Positions 8,254-16,930 of a DNA stretch of 64,000 nt are shown in pieces (within the stretch, counting starts at the first letter, position 1; each line of letters begins with the position of its first letter). Both the position numbers and the translations under genes were made by a program. Under the pieces are notes generated by a model. It ran no database searches, was not told the DNA's origin, and saw only the letters and a program-made list of their open reading frames with translations. The DNA is from Limnohabitans sp. Rim47 (lineage in GTDB: Bacteria > Pseudomonadota > Gammaproteobacteria > Burkholderiales > Burkholderiaceae_C): the NCBI RefSeq assembly GCF_001517545.1, contig NZ_FBYA01000002.1:454559-518558 (forward strand), given 5' to 3'.

Positions 8254-9303
8254 ATGGGCTGGATGAATTTTCTGTTGCGTACGCGAGGGCGTCAGCGTCT
8301 GGATTGGACCGACGTGCTCAGTTACACCTACCTGGTGGTGGGTTTGTTCACCATGTTCGCGCCGGTGGTCTGGCTGGTCATGTCCTCGTTCAAGACCGAG
8401 GCGGCCATTGGGCAATTTCCACCCACGTTCATGCCTTACACACAAAAAACAGTGGTGGTCGCGGGGCACGACAAACCCTTGCCGCTGTTTACCGTGACAC
8501 TCGACGATGGCCGGAAACGCGAAATGGCCCAGGTTCAGCGCATGGGCATCATGGCCAGCATGGTGGACCCTGCGGCACCTGAAGATCGGGTGCAGGTCAA
8601 CATCCGTCAACGCGAGCCGGTCAATACCTTGAAGTTCGCCTGGGGCAACTACACCGAGTTGTTTGGCAAGTTCACCTTTGGCACCTACCTGTGGAACAGT
8701 GTGTTCATCACGGTGGTGGCCACGGTGCTGACCTTGCTCTTCAACTCCATGGCCGCGTTTGCCTTGTCCAAATTCAAGTTTCGCGGGCAAAAGGGGGTGT
8801 TCCTCCTCATCATCGCCACGCTGATGATTCCGCCCACCATCATTTTGGTGCCGGTGTTTTTGGTCATCAACCATGTCGGCATGCTCAACAGTTTGTGGGG
8901 CGTGATCTTGCCGGCGGTGGCCACGCCCACCGGGGTCTTTTTGCTCCGACAGTACATGCTGACCATTCCGGACGAGCTGATCGAGGCGGCCCGCATGGAC
9001 CACGCCAGTGAATGGCGCATTTATTGGCGCATCGTGTTGCCCTTGTCGGCACCCGCGCTGGCGGTGCTGGCTATTTTCTCGGTCATGTGGCGCTGGAACG
9101 ATTTCTTGCTGCCCTTGATCGTGTTGTCCAAAAACGAGTTTTTTACTTTGCAACTCGCGCTCAACTCGTTCCAGGGCGAGCTCAACACCCAGTGGCACTA
9201 CCTGTTGGCCATGACAGTCATCACCTTGTTGCCCGTCACCTTGGTGTTTGCTTTCCTTCAACGTTACATCACCACCGGCATTGCAGGTGCCGGGGTGAAG
9301 TGA
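8254..9303 (+). CDS. Sugar ABC transporter permease, MalG/AglG-like with enlarged periplasmic loop
   Basis: Second permease subunit. The first span (YTYLVVGLFTMFAPVVWLVM) is followed by about 95 mostly polar residues, including VTLDDGRKREMAQVQRMG, before the next span. The protein is therefore ~350 aa instead of the ~280 of MalG. Known AglG-type alpha-glucoside permeases also have a large first periplasmic loop, so this supports an alpha-glucoside-type system. The EAA loop is EAARMDHASEWRIYWRIVL. The C-terminus ends in a hydrophobic span and a short tail, as usual. Confidence 0.88.
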   Translation: MGWMNFLLRTRGRQRLDWTDVLSYTYLVVGLFTMFAPVVWLVMSSFKTEAAIGQFPPTFMPYTQKTVVVAGHDKPLPLFTVTLDDGRKREMAQVQRMGIMASMVDPAAPEDRVQVNIRQREPVNTLKFAWGNYTELFGKFTFGTYLWNSVFITVVATVLTLLFNSMAAFALSKFKFRGQKGVFLLIIATLMIPPTIILVPVFLVINHVGMLNSLWGVILPAVATPTGVFLLRQYMLTIPDELIEAARMDHASEWRIYWRIVLPLSAPALAVLAIFSVMWRWNDFLLPLIVLSKNEFFTLQLALNSFQGELNTQWHYLLAMTVITLLPVTLVFAFLQRYITTGIAGAGVK

Positions 9304-9339
9304 GCGGTTTGTTTTTCTATTTTTGTCAGGTAGTCGATC

Positions 9340-10380
9340 GTGTCCACTCTTGAATTGCGTGCCCTTTATAAAAAGTTTGACCAAACCTCGGTGATCCACG
9401 GCGTGGATTTGCAGGTGGCCCACGGCGAGTTTGTGGTCTTTGTCGGCCCCTCCGGCTGCGGTAAATCTACGCTTTTGCGCATGATCGCCGGGCTGGATGC
9501 GCCCACCGATGGTGATTTGCTGATCGACGGTCAGCGTGTCAACGACGTTGGGGCCGCCGAGCGTGGCTGTGCCATGGTGTTCCAGTCGTACGCGCTGTAT
9601 CCGCACATGACGGTGTATGACAACATGGCCTTTGGCCTTGAAAACGCCAAAGTGCCGCGTGCAGAAATTGAGCGCAAGGTGCATGAGGCGGCCAGTTTGC
9701 TCAGGCTGGATGCCTTGCTGCAGCGACGGCCGACCCAGCTGTCGGGCGGGCAGCGTCAGCGGGTGGCGATTGGCCGCGCCATTGTGCGCAACCCCAAGAT
9801 TTTTCTGTTCGACGAACCGCTGTCCAACCTGGATGCCGAGTTGCGTGTGTCCATGCGCAGCGAGTTGCGTGAGCTGCATCAGCGCTTGGGCGCGACCATG
9901 GTTTACGTGACGCATGACCAGGTGGAGGCCATGACCATGGCCGACAAGATTGTGGTGTTGCGGGCCGGTCTTGTGGAGCAGGTGGGCACCCCGGTGTCCT
10001 TGTATGAAAAACCTTGCAACACTTTTGTGGCCGGTTTCATTGGCAGCCCGCGCATGAACTTCATGCCTGCGGCCTTGGTTCGCGCCTGCCCTGCTTTGTC
10101 GGCGTGGGTGCCAGCGCAGGCGCATCAAGTGGGCATCCGACCCGAGCATTGGCTGGCTTGTGGGCCAGGTGAGGGTTTGTCCATGACCGTGCGCCACGCC
10201 GAATACATGGGCGCCCAACGCTTGGTGCATGCCGAGCTGCAAGACCAGACCCGGGTGGAGCTGTTGGTCGATGGCGAGCACGCACTGTCGGCGGGGCAGA
10301 CCATTCACATGCGTGTGGCCGAACACCATTTGCATGTCTTTGACGCACAAGACCAGCGCATTGAAAAGGCGGCTGTATGA
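9340..10380 (+). CDS. Sugar ABC transporter ATP-binding protein, MalK/UgpC family
   Basis: ATPase powering the importer. Walker A GPSGCGKST is near residue 36, the Q-loop is VFQSYALYPHMTV, the signature motif is LSGGQRQRVAIGRA, and Walker B with D-loop is IFLFDEPLSNLD, followed by the switch VTHDQVEAM. The C-terminal ~110 residues form the TOBE/MalK regulatory domain (VGIRPEHW). The start is GTG, with a weak AGG about 9 bases upstream. The last codons overlap the GH31 start as ATGA, coupling transport to hydrolysis. Confidence 0.93.
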   Translation: MSTLELRALYKKFDQTSVIHGVDLQVAHGEFVVFVGPSGCGKSTLLRMIAGLDAPTDGDLLIDGQRVNDVGAAERGCAMVFQSYALYPHMTVYDNMAFGLENAKVPRAEIERKVHEAASLLRLDALLQRRPTQLSGGQRQRVAIGRAIVRNPKIFLFDEPLSNLDAELRVSMRSELRELHQRLGATMVYVTHDQVEAMTMADKIVVLRAGLVEQVGTPVSLYEKPCNTFVAGFIGSPRMNFMPAALVRACPALSAWVPAQAHQVGIRPEHWLACGPGEGLSMTVRHAEYMGAQRLVHAELQDQTRVELLVDGEHALSAGQTIHMRVAEHHLHVFDAQDQRIEKAAV

Positions 10381-12530
10381 AACCCGTGGCTACTTCTGGT
10401 TGGAAAGCCCAACCCGGCGCACCCGATGCCGATGCGTTCGCCCCGCTCACCCCGGGTGGTCAGCTGCGCTTGGTGTTTTTGTCAGACAGCCTGGCGCGTG
10501 TGAGCTGGCAACCGGCGCAAGATTACAAAGAACCTCGAACCTGGGCCATTGCCCCGGTTGCAGGTGAAGATGTCGCCTGGCAAGGCCGAGAGCGCGCCAG
10601 TTTGGCGGGTTTTGCGCGGCCCCAGCTGAAGGCGTCTGCGAACGGTCAAGGTCTGCAGACCGGCAAACTGGCGGTGCACTGGACAGGCGGCAACGGAGAC
10701 CCCGTGCGTCTGGAATGGTCGCAGCCCGGCAGCGGCAAGGTTTTTCAGTCCGACCGTGTGACCAGTGCGTATTTGAGCGAGAAGCGCACAGGGCTGGTGC
10801 GCCACTGTGTGGTGCGCGATCCGCGCGAGCATTACTTTGGTCTGGGCGACAAGACCGGGCCGCTGAACTTGCATGGCCGGCGTTTGCGTTGTTTGGGCCA
10901 AGACTCGATCGGCTATGACCCGGAGCGTGGCGACCCTCTGTACAAGCATTGGCCCTTCTTGATGACCCGCACGGTCGACGGTTTGTGGGTCGGTATTTAT
11001 TACGACACCTTGTCCGCTTGCACCTTCGATCTGGGCTGCGAGCACGACAACTACCACGGCTTGTTTCGCACCACCGAAATTGACGATGGCGATCTGGACT
11101 ATTACCTGATGGTGGGTGAGACACCGGCACAGGTGGTGGCGCAATTTGTACAGCTGGTTGGCGGCACCTTGCTGCCACCGCGCTGGACTTTGGGCTTTGC
11201 CCAGACCGCCATGGGCTTGGCCGATTCGCCCAATGCACAGCAGTTGCTGGAGTCGTTTGTCGACGAGTGTCAGCAGCATGGCGTGCCGATCTCGTCTTTC
11301 CACTATGGCTCGGGTTATTCGAGTCGGGGCAAGCAACGCTATGTGTTCACCTGGAACACCAGCAAGTTCCCGGATCCTGAAAGGGTCAACGCCAAGTTCC
11401 ATGCCGCCGGCATGAAGCTGGTGGCCAACCTCAAGCCCTGCTTGCTGGACGACCATCCGGCCTATGCCGAGTTGGCCAAGCAAGGCGCATTCATCGAGCA
11501 CGAAGACACGCGCCAGCCTGTGGTCGAGCCTTATTGGGATGGCCAGGGTTCGCACCTGGACTTCACCCGCGCACAGGCCATTCAGTGGTGGCAGTCACAG
11601 CTCAAGGCGCAGATTTTGCAACGCGGCATTGACGTGGGTTGGAACGACAACAACGAATACGCCATTCAGGCCGAAGACGCCTTCAGCGCAGGCCTGGGGC
11701 AAACCATGCCCATGCACCGCAGCCGCCCTTTGCACGGGTTGCTGATGACGCGTGCCACCTTTGAGTCGCAGCAAGCCCATGCCCGCGAAACCGGGCAAGA
11801 TGATTTGGTCTTCACCATCACCCGTGCGGGGCCACCAGGCCTGCAGCGCTATGCCCAAACCTGGTCTGGTGACAACACCACCAGCTGGGCCAGTTTGAAG
11901 TGGAACATCCGTACCGGCTTGCAAATGAGCCTGTCGGGCATGTTCAATATCGGGCATGACGTGGGTGGTTTTTACGGGCCGATCCCTGATCCTGAATTGT
12001 TCCTGCGCTGGGTGCAAGCGTGCAGCCTGAACCCGCGCATGGTGATGAATTCATGGAAAGAGGGCAATGTCAGCAATTTGCCCTGGATGCACCCGGAGGT
12101 CACCGAAGCGGTCACCCAGGCCATCCGATTGCGCTACCGGCTGTTGCCCTACATGTGGCAATGCTTTGAAGCGGCCAGCCAAAAGCACAAGCCCATCATT
12201 CGGCCCACGTTTTTCAACTTCCCGAACGATGCGCGTTGCCTGCAGGACTGTGACGATTTCATGTTGGGCGATGCCTTGCTGGTGGCGCCCGTCGTGGCGC
12301 AAGGCGACACGCAACGCCGGGTGTACTTGCCCCAGCTGCCGCCGGGCGAAAGCTGGTTTGATTTTTACACCCGCACCCCCTTGGCGGCGGGCACTGAACA
12401 CGTCGTCAGTGCACCCTTGAACCGCCTGCCGCTGTTCGCCCGCTCTGGTGCGCAGATTCCTGTGGCGAATGCCTCAGCCGGGGCTTTGCCCAGGTTCGAT
12501 GATCCTGTCTCGGAAACGCTGGCTTTCTGA
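10377..12530 (+). CDS. Glycoside hydrolase family 31 (alpha-glycosidase)
   Basis: Predicted retaining alpha-glycosidase. There is no signal peptide, so it acts on imported substrate in the cytoplasm. An N-terminal beta-sandwich (GEDVAWQGR..., HYFGLGDKTGPLNL) precedes the barrel. The candidate nucleophile is Asp424 in GWNDNNEYAI; the candidate acid/base is Asp499 in QTWSGDNTTSW, followed by the conserved MSLSGMFNIGHDVGGFYG. At 717 aa, length is normal for the family. The Asn-rich nucleophile motif (WNDNNE) differs from the more common WxDMNE, so specificity should not be assumed to be maltose. Translationally coupled to the ABC ATPase. Confidence 0.9.
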   Translation: MKPVATSGWKAQPGAPDADAFAPLTPGGQLRLVFLSDSLARVSWQPAQDYKEPRTWAIAPVAGEDVAWQGRERASLAGFARPQLKASANGQGLQTGKLAVHWTGGNGDPVRLEWSQPGSGKVFQSDRVTSAYLSEKRTGLVRHCVVRDPREHYFGLGDKTGPLNLHGRRLRCLGQDSIGYDPERGDPLYKHWPFLMTRTVDGLWVGIYYDTLSACTFDLGCEHDNYHGLFRTTEIDDGDLDYYLMVGETPAQVVAQFVQLVGGTLLPPRWTLGFAQTAMGLADSPNAQQLLESFVDECQQHGVPISSFHYGSGYSSRGKQRYVFTWNTSKFPDPERVNAKFHAAGMKLVANLKPCLLDDHPAYAELAKQGAFIEHEDTRQPVVEPYWDGQGSHLDFTRAQAIQWWQSQLKAQILQRGIDVGWNDNNEYAIQAEDAFSAGLGQTMPMHRSRPLHGLLMTRATFESQQAHARETGQDDLVFTITRAGPPGLQRYAQTWSGDNTTSWASLKWNIRTGLQMSLSGMFNIGHDVGGFYGPIPDPELFLRWVQACSLNPRMVMNSWKEGNVSNLPWMHPEVTEAVTQAIRLRYRLLPYMWQCFEAASQKHKPIIRPTFFNFPNDARCLQDCDDFMLGDALLVAPVVAQGDTQRRVYLPQLPPGESWFDFYTRTPLAAGTEHVVSAPLNRLPLFARSGAQIPVANASAGALPRFDDPVSETLAF

Positions 12531-12540
12531 CACCCTTTAA

Positions 12541-12568
12541 CTCGACCACCCAGGGCAAGGTGGTCGAG
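12541..12568 (+). terminator. Stem-loop after the GH31 gene
   Basis: Perfect 10-bp inverted repeat CTCGACCACC / GGTGGTCGAG with an 8-base loop, 10 bases after the GH31 stop. There is no T-tract, so it may be a 3'-end stabiliser or a weak or Rho-assisted terminator of the first sugar operon. Confidence 0.55.
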
Positions 12569-12745
12569 GCTGCATCTGAACTGCCCCCCATACAGCGTCT
12601 GTCGAATGTGACCGACCGCCCTAGCGCTTGCCTGTGCAAGGCCTTCCCTTTGCTTGAATACCTCTGACGCCATGTTTGTTTTTTTGCTCGAAAACTAGGG
12701 TAAACCCCCTTTTTTTGAGCCCAGCAAGTTGAGACACTCCATTTT

Positions 12746-12761
12746 CCAAAAACGTTTTTGG
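12746..12761. promoter_or_regulatory. LacI-family operator candidate upstream of second sugar operon
   Basis: Perfect 16-bp palindrome CCAAAAACGTTTTTGG with a central CG, the hallmark of LacI/GalR-family operators. It lies 60 bases before the binding-protein start, where it could block the promoter, and the same cluster encodes a LacI-type regulator at 18257. No second copy of equal quality was seen in this window. Confidence 0.65.
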
Positions 12762-12821
12762 CTGGTTTTGAATCGGTTATTTTTCGGACGATACCGCCCG
12801 ATATTGCACAAGGAGAATTGG

Positions 12822-14099
12822 ATGAAACACATGAAACGTCCCGCCGCGCAGTTGCTGGTCGGATTCGGACTGTCGCTATTGGCAACGGCATCGGCCCATG
12901 CGCAATCGGTGTTGTTTTGGTCAACGCAGGCCACGCCGGTCAACGAGCAAAAAGATGTGCGCGAGGTGGTCCTGAAGAACAGCCCCGTGCCCGTTGAGTT
13001 CGTGACCAACAACGACGGTCCTTACTTCACCCGTCTGAACGCCGAATTGCAAGCGGGCAAAGGCAGCATTGGCTTGCTGGGCGCTTTGCACGGTGGTTTG
13101 TCGAGCAACACCAAAGACCTGCAAGATTTGAGCAAACTGGGTGCCACAGCCAAAGTCAGTCCGGCATTTGTCAAACTCGGCAAACTCGGCACGTCAGAGC
13201 AAAAGTATGTCCCCTGGATGCAGGCCACTTTTGTCATGGCGGCCAATAAAAAAGCCTTGCCTTATTTGCCCGCTGGCGCAGACATCAACAAATTGACCTA
13301 TGACCAATTGGTGACATGGTCCAAAAATTTGGCTGAAAAAACCGGCGGCCCCAAGTTCGGCTTTCCGGCTGGCCCACAAGGCTTGAAGCACCGGTTCTTC
13401 CAAGGCTATCTCTACCCCTCTTACGCAGACTCCATGGTCACAGAATTCCGTTCTGCAGGAGCCGAGGCGGGTTGGAACATGTTCAAAGAACTCTGGAAAT
13501 ACACGCACGCATCGTCCACTGGCTTTAACCAGATGCAAGAGCCCCTGAAGAATGAGCAAGTCTGGGTGGCTTTTGACCACATTGCGCGCCTGGCCGATGC
13601 GTTCAATGCAAAGCCCAATGACTTCGTGGCTTTCCCTGCACCCAGCGGTCCAACAGGACGCGGCTTTATGCCGGTGTTGGCTGGATTGGCCATTCCCAAA
13701 ACTGCGCCCGACAAAGCCGGGGCAGAAAAACTGGTGGCCTACCTCATGACACCCGAAGTGCAGTTGGCCACTTTGCGCGCCACCAACTTTTTCCCCACGG
13801 TGGACATCAAGATTCCGGCAGACATGCCTGCGTCGGTGCGCATCACCGCAGAAGCCATCAGCAAGCAAGCAGGTTCAGCAGATGCCAACCCAGGCCTCTT
13901 GCCTGTGGGCTTGGGCGCACTGGGGGGCAAGTTCAACCAGGTTTATGTAGACACCTTTGAGCGTGTGGTGTTGGCCGGACAACCGGTCAAAGCGGTTCTG
14001 GACGAACAAGCCGCCACCCTGCGCAAGCTCATGCAAGAAGCCAATGCGCCTTGCTGGGAACCCGACAAACCATCCGTGGGCGCTTGTCCTGTTAAGTGA
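12822..14099 (+). CDS. Extracellular solute-binding protein of second carbohydrate ABC importer
   Basis: Periplasmic binding protein (COG1653-like). I place the start at the ATG preceded by AAGGAG at 12810-12815, not at an upstream in-frame ATG. This gives MKHMKRPAAQLLVGFGLSLL...AHA, a clean signal peptide cleaved near residue 28. The mature part has SVLFWSTQATPVNEQKDVREVV, then LTYDQLVTWSKNLAEKTG, QVWVAFDHIARLADAF and DKAGAEKLVAYLMTPEVQ. It is about 425 aa. It ends with a cysteine pair (APCWEPDKPSVGACPVK). First gene of an operon under the probable LacI-family operator at 12746. Confidence 0.85.
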   Translation: MKHMKRPAAQLLVGFGLSLLATASAHAQSVLFWSTQATPVNEQKDVREVVLKNSPVPVEFVTNNDGPYFTRLNAELQAGKGSIGLLGALHGGLSSNTKDLQDLSKLGATAKVSPAFVKLGKLGTSEQKYVPWMQATFVMAANKKALPYLPAGADINKLTYDQLVTWSKNLAEKTGGPKFGFPAGPQGLKHRFFQGYLYPSYADSMVTEFRSAGAEAGWNMFKELWKYTHASSTGFNQMQEPLKNEQVWVAFDHIARLADAFNAKPNDFVAFPAPSGPTGRGFMPVLAGLAIPKTAPDKAGAEKLVAYLMTPEVQLATLRATNFFPTVDIKIPADMPASVRITAEAISKQAGSADANPGLLPVGLGALGGKFNQVYVDTFERVVLAGQPVKAVLDEQAATLRKLMQEANAPCWEPDKPSVGACPVK

Positions 14100-14114
14100 G
14101 TTTCTCTAAATCCC

Positions 14115-14142
14115 CGTCATTCCCGCGAACGCGGGAATGACG
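14115..14142. repeat. REP-like palindrome (GTCATTCCCGCG family)
   Basis: Perfect 13-bp inverted repeat CGTCATTCCCGCG / CGCGGGAATGACG with an AA loop, followed at 14146-14158 by a partial extra arm (CACGCGGGATGAC). The core resembles extragenic GTCATTCCCGCG palindromes dispersed in many proteobacteria. It lies between the binding-protein gene and the permease, where it may also stabilise the upstream mRNA. Confidence 0.7.
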
Positions 14143-14195
14143 AATCACGCGGGATGACGTTGGACAGTTGTGATTAACCCCTGAAGCATGAAAAC

Positions 14196-15044
14196 ATGAA
14201 TCAACGTCTATTGCCCTATTGGCTGATTGCGCCTGCAACGCTTTTCACGGTGGCGCTGTTTGTCGTGCCGTTTTATGGCGTGGCCAGTCTGGCCTTTACC
14301 GGTTCCAACGGCGGGTTTTCGCTGGCGGCATTTCAACAAATGACTCAGCACTGGAAGTTTGGCGCTGCTCTCCAAAATACCTTGTGGTTGGCCGTGCTGG
14401 TGATTCCTTTGCAGTTGGTGTTGGCTCTGGCCATGGCCCAAATGCTGTGCCAGATACGCAAGGGCCGTGATTTGTTGCTGTATGTCTGGACGGTGCCCTT
14501 GGGTATTTCAGACTTGGCTGCCGGCATCATTTGGCTGGCCATTTTTGAGCAAACAGGGTTTCTCAATTCGGTGCTTGTCTCACTGGGTGCGGCCTCTGAG
14601 CCTTTAAATTTCTTGGCTTTTCAAAACACGGGCACTTTGTTGCTGGCCGTTGTCTTGGCTGAAGTCTGGCGCGCTACCGCGATTGTTTTGGTGATTCTGG
14701 TCTCCGGCATGGGACTGATCCCCAAAGAGTACGGCGAAGCGGCCGATGTATTCGGTGCCAGTGCCTGGCAAAAGTTCAGGCATGTGACGTTGCCCTTGCT
14801 CAAGCCCAGTCTGCAAACCGCCTTGATCTTGCGAACCATCCTGGCTTTTGAGGTGTTTGCGGTGGTGGCCGCTTTGTCGGGCACCAAGTTCCCGGTCTTG
14901 ATGAGTGAGACCTACAACTGGCAATTCAATTTGCAAGATGGGCCTGTTGCGGCCGCCATGGCCATGGTCATTTTGGGCGTGTCCATCGTGTCCACCCTCA
15001 TTTATCTGCGTGTCTTGCGCACGCCGCCAGGAGCCTCGACATGA
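14196..15044 (+). CDS. Sugar ABC transporter permease, MalF-like
   Basis: First permease of the second importer, 282 aa. It starts with a hydrophobic span (YWLIAPATLFTVALFVVPFYGVASLAF), followed by QNTLWLAVLVIPLQLVLALAMA and later spans. The EAA loop is YGEAADVFGASAWQKFRHVTLPLLKPSL. The final span is AAAMAMVILGVSIVSTLIYL. Unlike classical MalF it lacks the extra N-terminal region, as is common for six-helix permeases of this class. It overlaps the next permease start as ATGA. Confidence 0.9.
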   Translation: MNQRLLPYWLIAPATLFTVALFVVPFYGVASLAFTGSNGGFSLAAFQQMTQHWKFGAALQNTLWLAVLVIPLQLVLALAMAQMLCQIRKGRDLLLYVWTVPLGISDLAAGIIWLAIFEQTGFLNSVLVSLGAASEPLNFLAFQNTGTLLLAVVLAEVWRATAIVLVILVSGMGLIPKEYGEAADVFGASAWQKFRHVTLPLLKPSLQTALILRTILAFEVFAVVAALSGTKFPVLMSETYNWQFNLQDGPVAAAMAMVILGVSIVSTLIYLRVLRTPPGAST

Positions 15045-15874
15045 CCCGTTCAGTGCTGACGCTGGCGCAAAGACAGCGCCGTACCCGGATGATTTTGGTG
15101 ACGGGGGCAACGCTGGTTTGCTTGTGGGTTGTTCTGCCCATTTATTTTTTGATCGCCAATGCCTTGTCGACGCCAGAGGCTGTCAATGCATTCCCCAAAA
15201 AGTGGTTGCCTGCCGTTGACATGGGCAGCATCCAATACTTGCTGGCCTACGAAGGCGTTTTGAAATCCTTGCTGAATTCTTTGGCGGTGGCTGTGATGAC
15301 CATGGTGGGGGCCATCGCTTTGGGCGCACCAGCGGGCTACGCTTTGGCGCGCTATGAATTCAAGGGCAAGGGTGGTTTTCGCATGCTCATCATGTTGACG
15401 CGTGCGTTTCCGTTGCCACTGCTGGCTTTGCCATTGACGGTTTATTTCATTCGGCTGGGCATCGACGACTCATTGATGGGTTTGGCCTTGGTTCACACCA
15501 TGCTGGCCTTGCCGTTCTCTGTGTTGATCACCTATTCCTTGTTCTCAGGCATTCCGGTTGAACTGGAAGAAGCCGCATGGGTTTTTGGCTGCAACAAACT
15601 GCAGGCCTTCACCCGTGTGGTGCTGCCTTTGGCCTTGCCCGGCATGGTGGCGTCGGCGGTTTTTGCTTTCATTATTTCCTGGAATGAGGTGTTCGCTGCT
15701 TCGGTCTTGACCGTGCAAAACAGAACACTCACGGCCCTCTTGCTGCAAAGTTTGGACTATGCGCCTTTGCATTTGAAGTTTGCGGGGGGTGCCCTGCTGG
15801 TCTTGCCGGCAGCTGTTTTCATGTTCCTGATTCGCAAACACATGTTTGCGATGTGGGGCATTTCCAATCGATGA
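15041..15874 (+). CDS. Sugar ABC transporter permease, MalG-like
   Basis: Second permease, 277 aa. The N-terminal span is MILVTGATLVCLWVVLPIYFLI. The periplasmic part then carries NAFPKKWLPAVDMGSIQYLL, as in MalG subunits. The coupling loop is LEEAAWVFGCNKLQAFTRVVLPLALPGM, and the C-terminus ends LRKHMFAMWGI-like (LIRKHMFAMWGISNR). CAGGAG lies 8 bases before the start. Its stop overlaps the ATPase start as ATGA, so the permease and ATPase subunits are produced together. Confidence 0.9.
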   Translation: MTRSVLTLAQRQRRTRMILVTGATLVCLWVVLPIYFLIANALSTPEAVNAFPKKWLPAVDMGSIQYLLAYEGVLKSLLNSLAVAVMTMVGAIALGAPAGYALARYEFKGKGGFRMLIMLTRAFPLPLLALPLTVYFIRLGIDDSLMGLALVHTMLALPFSVLITYSLFSGIPVELEEAAWVFGCNKLQAFTRVVLPLALPGMVASAVFAFIISWNEVFAASVLTVQNRTLTALLLQSLDYAPLHLKFAGGALLVLPAAVFMFLIRKHMFAMWGISNR

Positions 15875-16920
15875 AAAAAATGGCTCAGATTCAAATACAA
15901 AATATCGAAAAATCCTTTGGTGAGTTCCGTGCTCTCAAAGGCATTGATCTGCAAATTGCTGACCAAGAATTCTTGGTTTTACTGGGGGCATCGGGCTGCG
16001 GCAAATCGACTTTGCTGCGCATCATGGCCGGTTTGGAGACTGCGGATGGCGGTCACATTCATGTCGGCGAGAACCGCATTGACAATTTGGCACCCAGGGA
16101 CCGCGGCCTGTCCATGGTGTTTCAAAACTACGCTGTATTTCCACACTTGACGGTTTTTGAAAACATCGCATTTGGTTTGCGCATGCAAAAAAAACCACAG
16201 GCCTGGGTTGAGAAAAAAGTCCAAGAAGTCGCCGAGTTGGTGCACCTGGAAGTGTTGCTGCACCGATATTCGGGACAGCTTTCTGGCGGACAGCGCCAAC
16301 GTGTGGCCCTGGCGCGGGCATTGGCGGTCGAGCCCAAAGTCATCCTGATGGACGAACCGCTGTCCAACCTGGACGCTTTGCTTCGATTGGAAATGCGCGC
16401 CGAGCTCAAGACGATTTTGGCCAAGAGCCAAGCCAGCACTATTTATGTCACGCACGACCAAGTCGAAGCCATGAGTCTGGCCGATCGGATCGCCATCATG
16501 GACCAAGGCGTGATTGTTCAGTGCGACACGCCCATCGAGATTTACCGCAATCCGGCCACCACGTTTGTAGCGGGCTTTATTGGCAACCCGCCCATGAATT
16601 TTTTACCTGCGCAGGCTGTGCAGGATGGGGTTTATGAAGTGGCCGGCATGCGTTTGAGCGGACCCACTGGGCATGCAGCGCTCACGCTGGGTGTCAGGCC
16701 CGAAGATTTGCACCCGGCAGATGAGGGGCTGAAGTTGCAGGCTGATGTCATTGAGCCATTGGGTGCCCATACCTTGGTCACCGCATTGCAGGCGCAGGAC
16801 GTCTTTCGGGCGGCTTTGCCATCCGACATGGCGCTGTCCCCCAAGCAGGTTTTGCACTTGCAACCTGATTTAACCCGCATTCGTTGGTATGACGCTGGCG
16901 GACGTTTGGTCATTGTTTGA
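15871..16920 (+). CDS. Sugar ABC transporter ATP-binding protein, MalK/UgpC family
   Basis: ATPase of the second importer, ~349 aa. I start it at the ATG overlapping the permease stop (ATGA), giving MKKMAQIQIQNIEKSFGEF, rather than at an upstream in-frame ATG at 15853. Walker A is GASGCGKSTLLR, the signature is LSGGQRQRVALARA, Walker B is VILMDEPLSNLDALL and the switch is VTHDQVEAMSLADR. The C-terminal TOBE-like domain includes TLGVRPEDL. It precedes a GH63-like glycosidase by 10 bases. Confidence 0.92.
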   Translation: MKKMAQIQIQNIEKSFGEFRALKGIDLQIADQEFLVLLGASGCGKSTLLRIMAGLETADGGHIHVGENRIDNLAPRDRGLSMVFQNYAVFPHLTVFENIAFGLRMQKKPQAWVEKKVQEVAELVHLEVLLHRYSGQLSGGQRQRVALARALAVEPKVILMDEPLSNLDALLRLEMRAELKTILAKSQASTIYVTHDQVEAMSLADRIAIMDQGVIVQCDTPIEIYRNPATTFVAGFIGNPPMNFLPAQAVQDGVYEVAGMRLSGPTGHAALTLGVRPEDLHPADEGLKLQADVIEPLGAHTLVTALQAQDVFRAALPSDMALSPKQVLHLQPDLTRIRWYDAGGRLVIV

Positions 16921-16930
16921 TAGAGAAGCC

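Noticed and set aside
8104..10350. Very long minus-strand open frame (748 codons) opposite the second permease and ATPase
   Set aside because: His- and Gln-rich translation with no domain; shadow of the GC-biased codons of real genes on the plus strand.
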